From NCBI GenBank assembly GCA_019614645.1, contig JABWDB010000002.1, positions 372,001 to 436,000 of the forward strand: DNA of 64,000 nucleotides, in the 5' to 3' direction. Both the position numbers and the translations under genes were made by a program. Source of the DNA: Stratiolaelaps scimitus (Eukaryota > Arthropoda > Arachnida > Mesostigmata > Laelapidae). The stretch's first letter is position 1. Every line of letters starts with the position of its first letter. Below the pieces are notes generated by a model. The model worked only from the letters and a program-made list of their open reading frames with translations, was not told the DNA's origin and searched no databases. Below, piece after piece: positions 12,050 through 25,841 of the stretch.

Positions 12050-14020
12050 GTACAATACTAGAATATGCTATTATACATATTGTACATATATTATAGCTGG
12101 CGTCGACGGTTTCGGCCGAGGGGCGCGCTATTGACGCGGCAGAAATTGACGGGCTGAACCAGAAGAACAAGATGAACATGTGACGAAATAACAGACGATC
12201 TGCTGTTGTCGTTACCTGCGATAGCTAACGGCGCTGTTATGTGTAATCGCGCAGAGCTCGTGCATCACATAGTATTGCATCTTACCTCACCGCACGGCCC
12301 CGAACCGCATTTGATTTTTGTTTGTCTAAGCGGTCGAATCAGGGCATCAATCTATTACCAAACACCCCACCCCCCGATACAGTATGCCACGTCCGAATGT
12401 AATACGAAGAGGCCATAGTGCAGGAGACTGGAGACACTGCATTGCCCGCTTCGACAAAAGCCAAAGTTGCTTCTGCAACAGACTATGAATACGAATGTTA
12501 TTAGAATTATTATTATTATTAGTTATTATCGTCGTTGTTGTCTGATGTACAGAGAGAGAGCGAGAGATATGGACCGTCTAGTCCCTATCACCGCCGTCAT
12601 CTTCGGTCAATGGTTTGTTTCTACCGGCGTTGCTGATAGTTCGCGCCGCTTGCGGTTCGACCACGCTGGATAGAACGTAGTGGAACATGTCCCCTCGACA
12701 GATAGATACGCTTATGGGGGCAATCACTGGTCACGTACACAAATATCAGGGCCGGCAGCAGCAGCAGCAAGAGCAGCAGCTAGCCGTATTTCTGCTCTTT
12801 GATTCGATAACGCCAGAGGGGCATGTGGGCCTCTTCTGAACGTGGTTGACCCACGAGCGTGAGCTGCGTATTTTGCTTACTTTGCCAAAAGCCAGCAACA
12901 GTCGCTGCACTGGGGGGTTTGCCTCGTTCAGCTGTACCATCGCAGCGGCTGTGGCGATAAGAGCAACGCCGTCAGCACCGACTGGCAGCCCTGCCGCGCC
13001 ACTAGCGGACGGTGCAGCAAAACCCGTTCAAGGACACTTCTGTCATTTCGACAATGGGCAGGCACACTTGTCCGTAGGAATCTGTCGCGTCCGCCGACTA
13101 CTGTTATTTGTTGACTGGTTGATCTTCACACGAAAGTAGAAATGGTGGTCCGTTCTAGCGGTGCATGGATCAGGATGGATCGAGCAGATTGGAAAGGAGC
13201 TCTTTTTTTGTGTCGGACGGCGCCGCGAACTGCCTTATGACGTATGTGAATGAATTCGTGAATTGGTGAGATAGGGAAGCGAGAAGGAAAATTGCAAATT
13301 AATTATTAATTATTATGATTATTATTACTATGTCTATAGGTTGCGCGAGTGCGACCAATAGATCGCAGGTAATTAATTAGCTCTATTGCACAAACAGGTC
13401 GGGAGAAGGTGCGAAGAAGACGGCAAATGTACACACAGAAAGCAACAATGAAAGCTAATTACGATACATATATATAATTAAGACGTTGAGATGTGCTCTT
13501 TGTGGTTGGTTCTGTCCAACTGCCCATCTGTGTTCATTCAAAATATATTCGCTTGGATTGCGACAGCGCGCTTATATGCATTTGTATAGATTTAAGCGTT
13601 AACATCGACGACTTGTTGATGCCTCGCCTCTATGCTTAGCTAATATACTTTTTTGCCTTTTCTGACTTTTTTGCTGCATGACAGGCGCCGAAATGATGGC
13701 AATTTTGTTTGGGAACAATTATTGTTCTATATGATTTCGAATGAAGTCGTCGAATATTGTATATCTTGTATGGAGTAGGCACAAAATATTAGTGGATCTG
13801 ACAGGTGATCGCAACTGGGAAACCGGCAGTTGCAGAAACAACAGAAATGTCATCGATGCGGAAAGCTGCACCGGTAGATCGTCGTTGTCGAATAATCGCC
13901 CCTGGCAACAGTGAGAATTTCAGGAAACAGCCCACCAGACAATGCGCTGGGCTGGTTTACTTTCCTTCGCCGAAGAGGCTGTTTCCTCGACAAGTCTGGC
14001 ATCCGTTAGATTGTTAATTC

Positions 14021-14069
<49 letters not shown>

Positions 14070-14915
14070 TATATATATACCCATTTATGCATCTCATTAA
14101 TACGGAACTGTGTTCGCGCTTCTTCGTTGGATGAAATCTCCAAAAAAAAACACGCACAACATAGAAAGCGAAAGGCGTTGATTGAGTTTCCTGCAGAACA
14201 GCCGCTATTACGAGCAGACATTGACCCATATGGTGTAAGCGGAGACCCTTCGGTTGTAAGCGCCCGCCGAAGTCGGCGGTTGTCCAGCACTCAAGCGAAA
14301 CTCCCGCACCGTTTCGGAATGATCCTGTTTCGCTATCACAAGTAGCCGCCTTCGGATCACGATACAGTCTACGACGCCACCGCCGCCGCCGCCATGCTAC
14401 AGCGAAATCGTCACAAGAATGAATCATAATCAAGCTGCTCGTGGTAGTGCCACTGCTGCTGCTGCTGATGCTGCTGCTGCTACTCGTACAACTGATGATG
14501 ACAGACAGGATGAATCGATCATGATACTCGAGAAAAGTTCCTCGCCCCCGCGTTCCTTCCGTACAGGCGTGCGGCACGCCTGGCCAGTTAGCTAGCAGTT
14601 GTTTTCAGTTTCAACTCATTGAGCTCTTACCAGCGAAGGGGTCGATGTTCCACGTGTATTCTGCCGCTTCGTTCGTTTTGTTTGTACAGCATCTTCGCAT
14701 GTTGTCTTGATCTACGTGTGCGTTTCTTGTTAGCGGTAACCGTGGACCAGGGACGAGATGTGGGGATGCGGTGAACGAGAACGAGCGGCATTTCGGGGGC
14801 CGGGGAGAGACAGGCGAAGCCCCCGCGGAGGGTCGACCGTCAGCGGGTACTGCTCATTCGGACTTTTGATCGACAGAGCGACCATAGCTTCCTCGAACGG
14901 CGCCGCCTTGCCAAG
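12050..14915. other. Gene-free region
   Basis: Holds a (GCA)n stretch near 12.75 kb, short ATT repeats near 13.3 kb and the long (AT)n tract near 14.05 kb. No coding signal beyond short random frames. Confidence 0.5.
14023..14079. repeat. Long (AT)n microsatellite
   Basis: About 22 uninterrupted AT dinucleotides (14023-14067), one G interruption, then five more. The minus-strand frames across it owe their length to this tract. Confidence 0.9.
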
Positions 14916-15148
14916 ATGACTGCTGCACTGGTAACAAGTGAGCTCAGGCCAGGTCAGGCAAACCGCCGGCGGGCATTAGAATATCAGCAGAAATGTCGAT
15001 TAATGTTCTGCTATGAGGGAATGACCGCTACGGGTTACAAGGAGGAGCGAGAGAGAGAGAGAGAACAAGCTACAGGGTGCGACCAGCCTCGTGCGGCCAG
15101 TTCACATGGTCGTAACTTTGAGTTTCAGCGGGACACAGATGATGATGG
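14916..15148 (+). CDS. Candidate first coding exon, weak
   Basis: ATG at 14916 has A at -3 (CCAAGATG) and opens 77 codons plus two bases, ending at a strong donor, GATGG then gtgagtaagt at 15149. The peptide has an Arg/Glu run (EEREREREQ) from a GA repeat and ends DTDDD. It would end in phase 2. Of the supported exons only the one at 61799 starts in phase 2, so a link to the downstream gene is unlikely. No family is recognised. Confidence 0.12.
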
Positions 15149-16950
15149 GTGAGTAAGTCGCCTCACGGGCATCGCCACGCAGCTCAGTATGAATGGTACA
15201 TCTAGTAAATCTTCGCGGATATCCGTTCGGACAATGAGAGAAGGTGAAGGCTGGGGGACTATAGTTGAAATCGTATGAAGACAATGAGGGGTGTATCGTA
15301 TTCCGGAGGTGCCGCTGTGCGCGATGAAGCCACAAGCTTGCAGCTCTTAACAGTATTGTGGTACATATAACCCAAAGGGCTCGCGATTGAATGCGGATAC
15401 AGGTGTGCATCCGAATACAGATGTCTTAATTAGTGTAGACGTATAAACCCAGTGATATTTACAAAGAACGATGATAGGGGATGTTTGGGCTGATTAGCCC
15501 GGCCACCTTAATCACGCACACAATGTGTCGTCGGTAGCAGACACGTCGCCGGATCGTCAGAAATCTCGAATCGCGCAATTCACTGGAAATAATCACGTAT
15601 CCACGTATTAATTTTCTTGTTCGCATAGACCCAAGATCTCAAGGCCTGCCAAATAGTAGCATCATTGTTAATTAATGTTTAATCAATATTGGGGACACGT
15701 CCATTTGTTGAATCACCACGTGAGTGAGTAACGTTAATGAGAGATCAACATTAATAATAATATTAATAATAATGCAGCATTGATTTGCACGTTAATGCAC
15801 AGATACACACACGTAATGATAAGATCTATTTCGCAGTTGCGCACTATCGAAGATATCAACAAATCAAATTCGACCCCTTTTCGGGCTTGGTACTATTCTC
15901 TGGGTTGGCCTACACAAATAGGCTTCAGCTCAATCGTGATGATTATTATTCAAATAAGAGGTTCAGGTCCACCAGCGCACGCGAGACAGTAGGTGCAGCA
16001 AGGGGGGATGTTTTATGTATATTCGTCTTTGACTGCAACTGCGACCCCGCGCGATGCTCACATCGATTCCGGCATTGCATCGGCAACATTAGTCGGTCAA
16101 ATTGCTGCCGCTTTCTAACGCTTATCAAAAACATGACGTTACAACGTACTCAATTGAACCACTGCGATTGCTAGTGCCGCTTGGAAGCTTCCATCCTTTC
16201 GGCGAACCCCGACACTTCAGCAGTTCTTCGATATTCGTCAGTCGAGACATTCACATTGGGGAGTGTCGCTGCTGTTACGACGATGATGCGGCCGCTGGCA
16301 CCGTGCGAGATGTATGCACATACCTCGACGTTCGAGAGGACGGCCGACGAGAGATGCCCGCGCCACCGATCAGGCAGATCAGGCGGATCTAGCTAGGTAT
16401 AACAACGTGACATGTGTCCGTCTGTCTCGAGTGGTACCTGTTCTGATCTCCTGCAAATAGCTCCCCAGCCAGCCAGCCAGGCAGCTGGCCCCAACTTCTG
16501 TTCGGAAAAGATGCTCGGAAATTTATGCCTGGTAGCATGATGCATCGATGCATCTGACAGCAGCTTATGCTCGCGAAGCGGTAGGGTTGAAGCTGGACGA
16601 GCTAGTCAGGCGGCTAGCGTTTGCCTTCCGTGCATAGCACTGTCCGGTAGCAGAGGGAAGATATTTCATTTAGCCCATTCATGTCATCCGAATTAGTTCC
16701 ACTTCACCAGCTGAGCGCGAACGAGAGTGACCGAGAGAGAGAGAGAGCGTGAGGAGTGGATCTGACACTTCGATGATGCTGGTAAGCAAGCAACGGTGCA
16801 GGAGGCATATCGTAGATAACACGGATGATGTTCACGAATACGTCGAACTTTAGGCGACACGAACATAGACAGCGACGTGATTTCAGCGGCTCCGAACAAG
16901 CAGCGTCCTGTCAGGTAGCTAGCGGAAGAGCGGGTCACCACCAATAAACG

Positions 16951-16974
16951 TATATATATATATATATATATATA
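16951..16974. repeat. (TA)n microsatellite
   Basis: Twelve TA dinucleotides. Confidence 0.85.
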
Positions 16975-17342
16975 GGCCCCCGTTTGGAGCTAGATTCCTG
17001 GAAGATTCGTGTTGTCCTAGAAAACTGGATTTTGCTGTGTCTAATGTTGAATAACGAAATACGAATAACAACAACAACAACAAAAAAAAATCGAATTGGC
17101 CAACAACAACATGAAGCAGCACACGGTGATAAATTGATGGCAATACAAATATTGAAAGCAAAGCTAGTTTTTTTTCAAATTATCTAAGTGCAGGTTGTGC
17201 GTCTGTGGGGTATGGACAGACTTATTCGATATTGAAGCCCCTGATATCATCGTCGCTTTTTCTCATACACGGGAAGTCAGCGTTTCAGGATACACTGATA
17301 GGTCACTTTTTGTAATTTCGCACAGCTATAAATTACTTCGCT

Positions 17343-17346
17343 ATTA

Positions 17347-17385
<39 letters not shown>

Positions 17386-17386
17386 G
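17343..17386. repeat. (ATT)n microsatellite
   Basis: About 14 ATT triplets with one change. A second short ATT block lies at 17635-17652. Confidence 0.9.
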
Positions 17387-20097
17387 TATTGTATAAAAGA
17401 GGAAGAGCAATTGCGAGGTGCTGATGTTGTTGCTAATGTGATTTGTTCTGTTTTTGTTATTTCGCTTTATGGGATAAGCCCGACGGAGTTTAGTGTACGC
17501 GAAACGTCGTACAGTAATCGTATACATGTCACTCGAAATAGAATAATCTACTCAGATACAGATATTATACAATGGGTGCAAGAATTTGAGTTGTCTCTGA
17601 TGCAGCGAGCTATGAAACGTCACTAAACAGGTCCATTATTATTATTATTATTACCTGGCATGTGTATTCGGATTATTTTGCACAGCAATAAGGACGCAAT
17701 GCCGTTGCGCGTGCGTGTACGGTGCTCGGGAGTTTAGATATAGATGATAAAATGCCGGGTACCCATGGTCATACGGAGGCGATGTGCGTTGTATTAAATA
17801 CCGACTGAGAAACGAACTAGTTCAATACGCAGATGAGCCAAGTGCTGGTTGTCCCTGGTGGTCGGGTCGGTCGCGAATAAAAACGATACGAATGTAACCT
17901 ATAATTGCAGATATCGTCGCTCGTTTATCAGCATTATATTGATTATCACCTTCTGTGCTAATACCAAATGAACGGAAAATACAGCGGTAAGTATTACCGC
18001 AATGGCAATAATCCAAGAAACGTGTACGCATTCCCGTACGTACATGTGTATCATATATAACGCCACCGTCACCAATTGAAGTGTACACAACGAATTGAAA
18101 TAGCTGACAAACAGGCGGACACATAAAATCGATCGATCGAGGTTGTGGTAATCGCTTCGACGCTGCTTGAACTTGGCCCTTTTCTAACTGAGAGACGCGG
18201 TCGTTGGCCGTTGCACGAATACACATCAAGGCTTCCGTCGACGGCAGCGAAAGCTAGAATAGGGACGTGCTAACCTGCACTGGTGGGAGGACATCGCCAG
18301 GCCTCGAAGTACGTCGCACCCCGAGGTAAGGTCCGCTCCGTGCCTCGTTCGACGGTTAGCGACTCCTTTCTGTGAAGCCGATACAATGTTATCCTGGCTG
18401 ACTAAACGTACTCGGCTATGCGAAATCCGACGAATTGGCTCTTGACACATTGCTGTAATGAGATAATGACACGGTAGACATGTCTGAGTTAAATCAGCCT
18501 TACGATTGAGTTGCTTATGCCAGAGTTGGCTGTGTGCGCAAGCGAAAGTGCGTCTCTCTGAGGCGACAGTTCGCATGCTAGTACTGTTGTTTACAGAATT
18601 GACCACCATCGTTAATAAAATAATTAGCCATCATCTGATTTGAATAAATCATTAATAATAGAAATACACATTGTAGTCATATGGCCGTGCGCGTCGAAGG
18701 TTCCGCATCGCTGCTCGGTGCGCAGTGGATATTCTTCTGGTTGAGATCTCTGCGGAGATTTGTTCGAAGGGTTATCCACGACTGCCGATCGCACGGGCAG
18801 GCGCCAGCAATATCGATTGTATGGTTATCGGCTACAAGCGGCTGCCGACACACGGACAGGCTTTACATAATTTACGCATAGCAGTGGCATCTCATCGGCA
18901 GGGGGGGATTGCTGAAATTATGATTCATCAGTAAAATTATAGCAGTACATATAGTATAGGACGTGGCGAAATGATCGCCCCCTCCCCAACGCATGTTACG
19001 AACCCATAGCACAGTACAGCGGATCTACAGTACAGGTCTCGCTGGATGACCTTAACACAGTTGCCACTGACTGTCGGAGTCGATGCCGGTAATGACAGGC
19101 GACAAGTACTGACTTTGACACAGCTACTCTGGATAAAGAATGGGCAAAGGAGCGAACCACGCGACGATACCGCCACCGCGCTCGTGGTCATACCAGCCCA
19201 ACTGCAGCTGCATGTACATATTGAACATTGATGTACACATATAAGGGCATGATACTATGCTCGATGTTAGCCTGAGACAAGAGTCTCGCGTGGATTCGTG
19301 CTGCTGCTGTTTCTGCTGCAACTTGTGCTGCTCACGTACTTGTATCGGTCAGGCGATTGCAATGAGCTGCTTGGCAGTCGGTGTGTGGCAGACCCTTGTG
19401 ATAGTTAGACTGGGCTGATGCCAACGGCTGAGAGTAAGCGCCTTGGTGGATGATGTACGCTCAAATCGGTTGTCCTGCCTCCTCTTTCCTCTCTAGTTCA
19501 AGCAGAATATGATTGTTGTTCATATTGTTTATCAAGCGAAACAAAAGCAGCATCATTTATGTTGTGCTAATCTTGCAATGATATGTATGTATTACCAGAT
19601 CGACCGCAGAGGTTACGAATTATCGAATTCATACACTCGAAATCACAACGCGATGAAGTCACCGTACACAACTATCTTAGTGCAAAATGGCAAGCAGGTG
19701 ATCGTCGAAAGATCCAAGCAGAACGGCGATCCAAGCAGTGGGGTTTAACGAACATCTTAATGGGTGCCTATCGAACGAACGCTTCGAATGCGTTCGAGCA
19801 TATTTTCGAAACTCGATTTCGCTAGTGGATGCCGAGCAACGTCTGACGCGCAGGCACGCCTGACCGACAGAACTTTTGACATGTAACACTACAAATATTT
19901 ATATTTTCATGCTTGTCCCATTATCAAGGACACGCATTGAGAAACCAGCAGCTAGCCGCACAGCTATATTAGGAGGAGCGCGCTGATTTTGACGTAACGT
20001 TCCACGTGTCAGTCATGTCGGCCTGTGATACCATTAGCACTCAAATATGCCAATACGCAGATCGACGTTGGAGGCTAGATGCGCCCTGCGGGTACAA

Positions 20098-20117
20098 CCG
20101 GCCCACCGGTGGGCCGG
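20098..20117. repeat. 20-base perfect GC palindrome
   Basis: CCGGCCCACC is followed immediately by its reverse complement GGTGGGCCGG. Unlike the other palindromes in the window this one is almost entirely G+C, so it is not a by-product of a TA repeat. Confidence 0.9.
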
Positions 20118-21261
20118 ATAATAAATCGTAGACCGAACTTTTCTTCTCTGATGGGTCAATCGTTTGCCCCCGTATTTAGCTTGGCGCGTTTTTCGCGCTG
20201 GTGTCGGCTCGTCGCAACCTTTGGGTCGCTAATTACTTGCTTTGGCTTACTGCTATTTTTATGTCGCACAAGCGGCAGTCTATATCAGGGGTGGTCTTGC
20301 ATAGCCCTAGCGCAGGGGGGTAGTCCTGTTGTAAAACTGAATATCTATCTGGGTCCCGTGCTCCCTTCGTAAAGAATACCGTAACGATGCTATTATAAGT
20401 TACAGGAACGAATTGTCCATTCACCACGAGATCGACTGGCGCTTCTTTCCGTCTCGCCAGACAGACGCAGCCATGCCGCGAGCGGCACCAGCCGATTGTA
20501 GCGGCGGTCAATGTTCTCCCAATTGGAACGAATTTTTCATACTTCCTCAACGTTCGGTGGCGATGATAATGATGTCGAACGATGCTGTCCGAGGCGGCGA
20601 GATGCTGAAGACGATCCGCTGACCGAGCTTACCTCACCCTGACCGATCGCAATGAGCTATCCGATGCATACCCACGGATCACATCGGCGATATTTGGCAA
20701 CGGCATAATGGCAACGGGCAAGTCGTTACTCCCTTACATCGGTGTACACGACAGGTGGCAAGCGTGTACGCTTGAACATGACAACTGCTAAATAGTTGTT
20801 ACGAAATAGACAATCGAAGCTTCTTAAACAATAGCTAATCGTTATACAATGCAAACGGGCGGCGTGGGGGCGGGCAGTCGACGGCAGGATTCAACTCAAA
20901 CATATAGGAACAAAAACTGCTAGCGTTATTTTTCTTGTTCAGCTTGCTGCATTGGATATCTGCTTGTTTCTGGCCCGGATGGACAGGCAGAGGCTGGTCA
21001 TAGACGCGGGGCACAAGATCGCAAATGGCACGCGGCAAATCTGCAGAAGGCAGACGCAACACCCGCTTTGCCCAAGTTCAACTCAGTAATGCTCCTTCTA
21101 AGAGGGATCATTTTCTCTGGATCTATATGGTCGCGCTAACGGAGTCACTTATTCGTTCTCTGTCCGTGTGTACATAGTTTGTCACTACGCCGAAAACGCT
21201 TCGGTTTGGCATCGTTTTTTTAAGTCTGCGCCACTTTGTCCCTGTTTCCCCTCGCAATCCC

Positions 21262-21292
21262 GCTCTCTCTCTCTCCCTCTCTCTCTCTTTTC
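21262..21292. repeat. (CT)n polypyrimidine tract
   Basis: Interrupted CT repeat. No convincing exon follows it. Confidence 0.85.
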
Positions 21293-22940
21293 TCAAGACA
21301 AGTTACATTACACAGCTTTACACGCGTGCTAAAGCTATTACACGTCTCGATGTTGCAGTTGTTTCGACGCTGTTACATGGTGGGCTTGTTCTACCCCTCC
21401 CGACATTTAGACACAACTTTCTTCCAAAGGCGCCTTCGTCGCTCCGCAATTGAAACCAAGCGAGGAAGTGGTGGTCATGCAAGTATTTTTCAAGTGGTTG
21501 TAGCCATGCGATCATTAGACGAGCTGAGCTATTGTAACTAATCTTCGAAGTGTCTCGGAGACACTTACATCGTGTCCTTGTTGCAATGGACAAGAACCTT
21601 TCTCGCGCTTGCAACTGCAAGACTCGCAGGAGCGATCGAGGAGTGGCGCAGGTGGTCGCAGTAGTGTTGCAACAGTATGCATTACTAATCGTGCCGTTTT
21701 GTTCAAGATGTGTCACACACCAAGAGCTCTATAGGGCTGTTGGTGCTGTGAATCTGAAGAAGCAACGCCTAACAGTTGTACAACTACTCTGCGCCTCCGC
21801 GGCCTATATCTGCATCATGCCAAGCTTGAACGAGACTTGATGATGTTCGGGGTTTCATTGACGAGTGTATTGTCCGGGGGGCTTTGATTGAATTCAACTG
21901 TTGTCTAACATTTGCAATTTCCAAGAATCAAGCATTGAGGGCCGCCAAGCAGAGATATGCCCGTTATCGCAACTGTATGATGTATAATATATGAATTAAT
22001 AATGGATCATGTAGCAGCCTCCGAACATGCGCGGAGGTTCGTGTGGATACGGGGCGTAAAACGACATAGCAGAACCATGTACGCAGGTCGCTTCAAACAT
22101 TCGAAAAGGAGCGAGAGGAGTGAGAGGGTATACTAATTAGTAACCTTGTGGACCAATCAACCTGATCGGTTCAGCTTCCTGCCGAAGATGTTCACAGTCG
22201 TTTAGATGGAGTGGCCGACAGTCGTGGAGAGTTTTCACCACAACAAAGAAATTATGTCTTCACCAAATTATGAATTAGGTATCTGTGTTAGCCTTTTCAA
22301 TGGCACACACGTGTACTTTGTTTATTAATTTAAATTTTTTTGATTAAATTTTTTTTTAATTTCTTATTTTACTTACACTAATAATAACAAATATATGGGA
22401 CAATTCCCCAAACCACACTCAGAGTAACGTCTTCATAAGTGTGAGGGTAGCCACCACCAAGGAGACGACAGCCACTTGTTCCTGGTGTTCAGTTATAGCC
22501 TCACTCTTTTTCTCTCTCTCCTGTTCACCCTTAGAATCACTGCGTATGTCTACGAATGCTATATATTAGTAACTCGTTTAATTACCAAAGCAACATTCGG
22601 CCACTCTCGTAACGAAATACGAGTCCGACTTGTCACGAAACTGGGTCTGAACAGTCGCAACGTTACTCTGAAACTGGTAACTCCGTCATAGTAACGGGGA
22701 AGCGTATATCTGATTGCTACCACCTATGACGCAGGCGGCGATCTGCTAAGCGCAGTGCGTCGTGTCTTGTTGCCATGTTGATTATTGTCATAATTATTAT
22801 TATCTATGGAAATCAGTTCAGCCGCGTGAACAGGCCGAGCAGTATATCTATTACGGAACGCTGATATTGTTCATTGATGGCGAATAAATGCTGATGAATG
22901 CCAGGGTTGCCTTTGTCTCCGACGATAGCGGGTGGCGGTA

Positions 22941-22941
<1 letters not shown>

Positions 22942-22973
<32 letters not shown>
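22942..22973. repeat. (TA)16 microsatellite
   Basis: Sixteen TA dinucleotides in tandem. Confidence 0.9.
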
Positions 22974-22975
<2 letters not shown>

Positions 22976-24388
22976 ATAACCTTGAAAATCTGGTGGAATC
23001 AGCTACTAGCGCCGGATCAGAATACGCTGCGTTGAGTGTGAATTGTTAGGCTGATTTTCTTTGTCTATCTTCACTAGTACTAGTGGAGTACTACTGCGAC
23101 CTAGCAATTATTGTATTCGTAATAGTCAAACGAGAAGATAGCTATAATAATGACTATTACAGTTATTATTATATGTTATTATTATTACCATTATTATTAT
23201 TAATTAGATTTTCCCACAAAGCCGTGCGAACTGCTACTATTTGCTACATACGCGTTTTTCGTGACTGGGCGTCAGTCTCGACATATCTATCAATGATATG
23301 AGATATTAAAACGAGCATCGAGCATGTTCATATTTCGGATAAGTCCCGGTTGAGAAAATAGTGTTACATTTCAACAAATATCATGATAACGGGCCACTAT
23401 TATTACTATTATGCTGATGATTATTATTATTATTGTGACCTACTTATTTTACACTTGATCGACATGTACGCCTCTCGCCCACACGAGATTTCCTCAATAG
23501 CTTTTCAGCCCCGATATTGTTGAGCTATTATATCTTTAGTCATAGAAACACAGACACTGCAAAATGTCAATACTTGTACATTGCCACAATTGCAGCGGTT
23601 CTATGCGACCGTCGCATGGGGGCCGTGTTGCCGCCCATGTTATTTCTACTGCCAACATTACCCCCCTAACTAGATCGTGGCAAATTAACTGTATATATAC
23701 GCATTAGAGCTGCTCAAGTTCAGTGAAGTTTTTCTGGACCTGATTACAGACGCGCCTCCAGCGGCTCGTTGAGACAATGTGCAGATCATTTTTGGCACCC
23801 GAATCGCTGACGCTTCACAACAATGGGCTTAGACGGCGAGCGACGGTCTTGAACGAGTTGGCATGGCGATAATACACCGGCCTGTCCGATTGAAGGCCCA
23901 ATGGAAGGTGTACGCCCCTGTGTCAGCCACTTCGATGTATATCAGCTTTGTTTCAAACAGCGAACGCTATAATAAAGACATTTCACCCGAGAAATATTGC
24001 AAAACGTTACGCTTTTAGCAGCAATGCAATTTATTGTGCACGCGTTCACTTTTCACAATTCGCGTGGTGTGGCATTTTTATAATACACACGATGATATTT
24101 TTACATTGGCTCAATGACATTGCGGGTTAACGGAAACTGCGAAATCGATCATTTCTTCTCCCAAGTTCGCTTTTTTTTATCCATCAAAAACTCGATGCAC
24201 CGTTAGACTTATGACAGGTGATTGATAATTGTGCATACACTTTCGCTGCTCGAAACGGTGCGTGTGTATCTCATTGCTTTCTGATGGGCACTGCACCCAC
24301 TCATCGGCCGACACGCCCGCCGAAGGCCTGCTGTCTATGGAGATCGTTTTGAATATATAATAATATAACTGTTATCTAGAATACTCAC

Positions 24389-24440
24389 GTCTTGTATCAT
24401 TGTCGTAGGATTCTGGTGCCTTCCAGCCGGCTTCAGTTAG
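24389..24440 (-). other. Possible minus-strand 52-base microexon
   Basis: Read on the minus strand, a T-rich tract ending TTTGTCAG precedes 52 bases, followed by a good donor (AGAC then gtgagt). One frame is open and reads LTEAGWKAPESYDNDTR. I can find no neighbouring minus-strand exons with matching phase, and a 52-base open stretch between splice-like signals is common by chance. Confidence 0.12.
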
Positions 24441-25799
24441 CTGACAAATAAAATATTATATAAAAAGGAAAGGAGAGACTAGGGTACACGCTAAGGTTAA
24501 TTGACCGTGAACTTGGATATCGCTCGCTACACAGCTTACACATGTGAACACCCTGTATAAACGTTCGATACCAAAACAAACAAAATTCTATTCTACGGGA
24601 ATAAACGCAAACTGCAAAAGGTTTACCATTGTCTGCGTATGGATCCATCCACCCTGAGGCTGGTATTAGCGCCAACATCGTTGACACTTTTTTGTTTTTT
24701 TGAAGGCTGAAGCTGGAACAGTTATTTATTTTCTTCAAACATACAGTCGTTGACACTTGATACACCGCATAAAATGTTTGTGACAAAAATATAACAAGCA
24801 TCATTCTATCGTCCTCTTCCAATATCTCGATAGCGAACGATAACCATGACATTTTGCCGTAAGCGGATACGATAGTTAGATCGACTTCAGAAATGATCCT
24901 GTGAAGTACGGATCTCAATTATTCTCAATTTCCTGTTGCCCTGTTTGCTCGGAGAGATACCTCCCAAAATTGACACATTGAGCCCGACGATTCGCGATCG
25001 AACACCAATCCCAGCCATGTGTGCGCGCGTACAAACTGCCACCCATACAGTGTGTGTACGAAGCTCAGATTCGTTGCACTCTCACTGAAACCGTCGAGAT
25101 CGCGACGTCTCAATAGTTTCGATAGTGGCAATTTGGTGTCGTTCTCTAGACGCCCACAGGGAGAAGATGCCTTGGAAGATTAAGTGTCCAAGTGTTCTTG
25201 CCAGCGTAGCCGATTCCCTCTGAGCTACCCCTCTCCCCCCCACACGCACACAAGTCACAATTCGCGGCGTTCTCACACTCGCGTTTGTTCCATTGGTCTC
25301 TCCACGCACGATTTTCGTTTGGCCATCGCCACATTGCTGCGGCTGTTTCTGCCATAGCTATACACAGGTTTCCAACGATCCAGCCGTTCATACGCTCTGC
25401 TATGAGTTTGCGTCGAAATTTGTTCATTTACCGATTACCTGGTAGCAAGGGCCGGCTCTCGCCGTTGTCTGCACTCAAGTGCATGGCAACAGAGATCGCG
25501 TAAGGGGAGACAGCCGATAGAGTAAGAAATTCCAGCAGGATACATTGTCGAAGGGCAATTATAACGTGTAGAGTGTGCATTTGAGTTGAATTGTCGAATC
25601 GAGCATATCTATTGCTCCTGACTTGGTGGTACCGATGTGCGTCATCGTTGTTAAACAGTATCTAGTCAAAAGTGTCCTTGTTGTCTTTGCTCATCGCTCT
25701 TTGTGGAAGTGATCAGTCGGCTTCACGCTCGATTACGGCGACTAAATACCACGTCTGGTACATGGATGCCGAATTTCCAAATCTGTATATGATACTATA

Positions 25800-25802
<3 letters not shown>

Positions 25803-25839
<37 letters not shown>
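25803..25839. repeat. (TA)n microsatellite
   Basis: About 18 TA dinucleotides in tandem. Confidence 0.9.

Positions 25840-25841
<2 letters not shown>

Noticed and set aside
14014..14577. 187-codon open frame on the minus strand
   Set aside because: Extended by a TA microsatellite (Tyr-Ile run) and Ser-rich GCT/CTG repeats. No domain.
24433..24918. 161-codon open frame on the minus strand
   Set aside because: No domain or splice context. It is better explained as the AT-rich flank of the microexon candidate or as chance.
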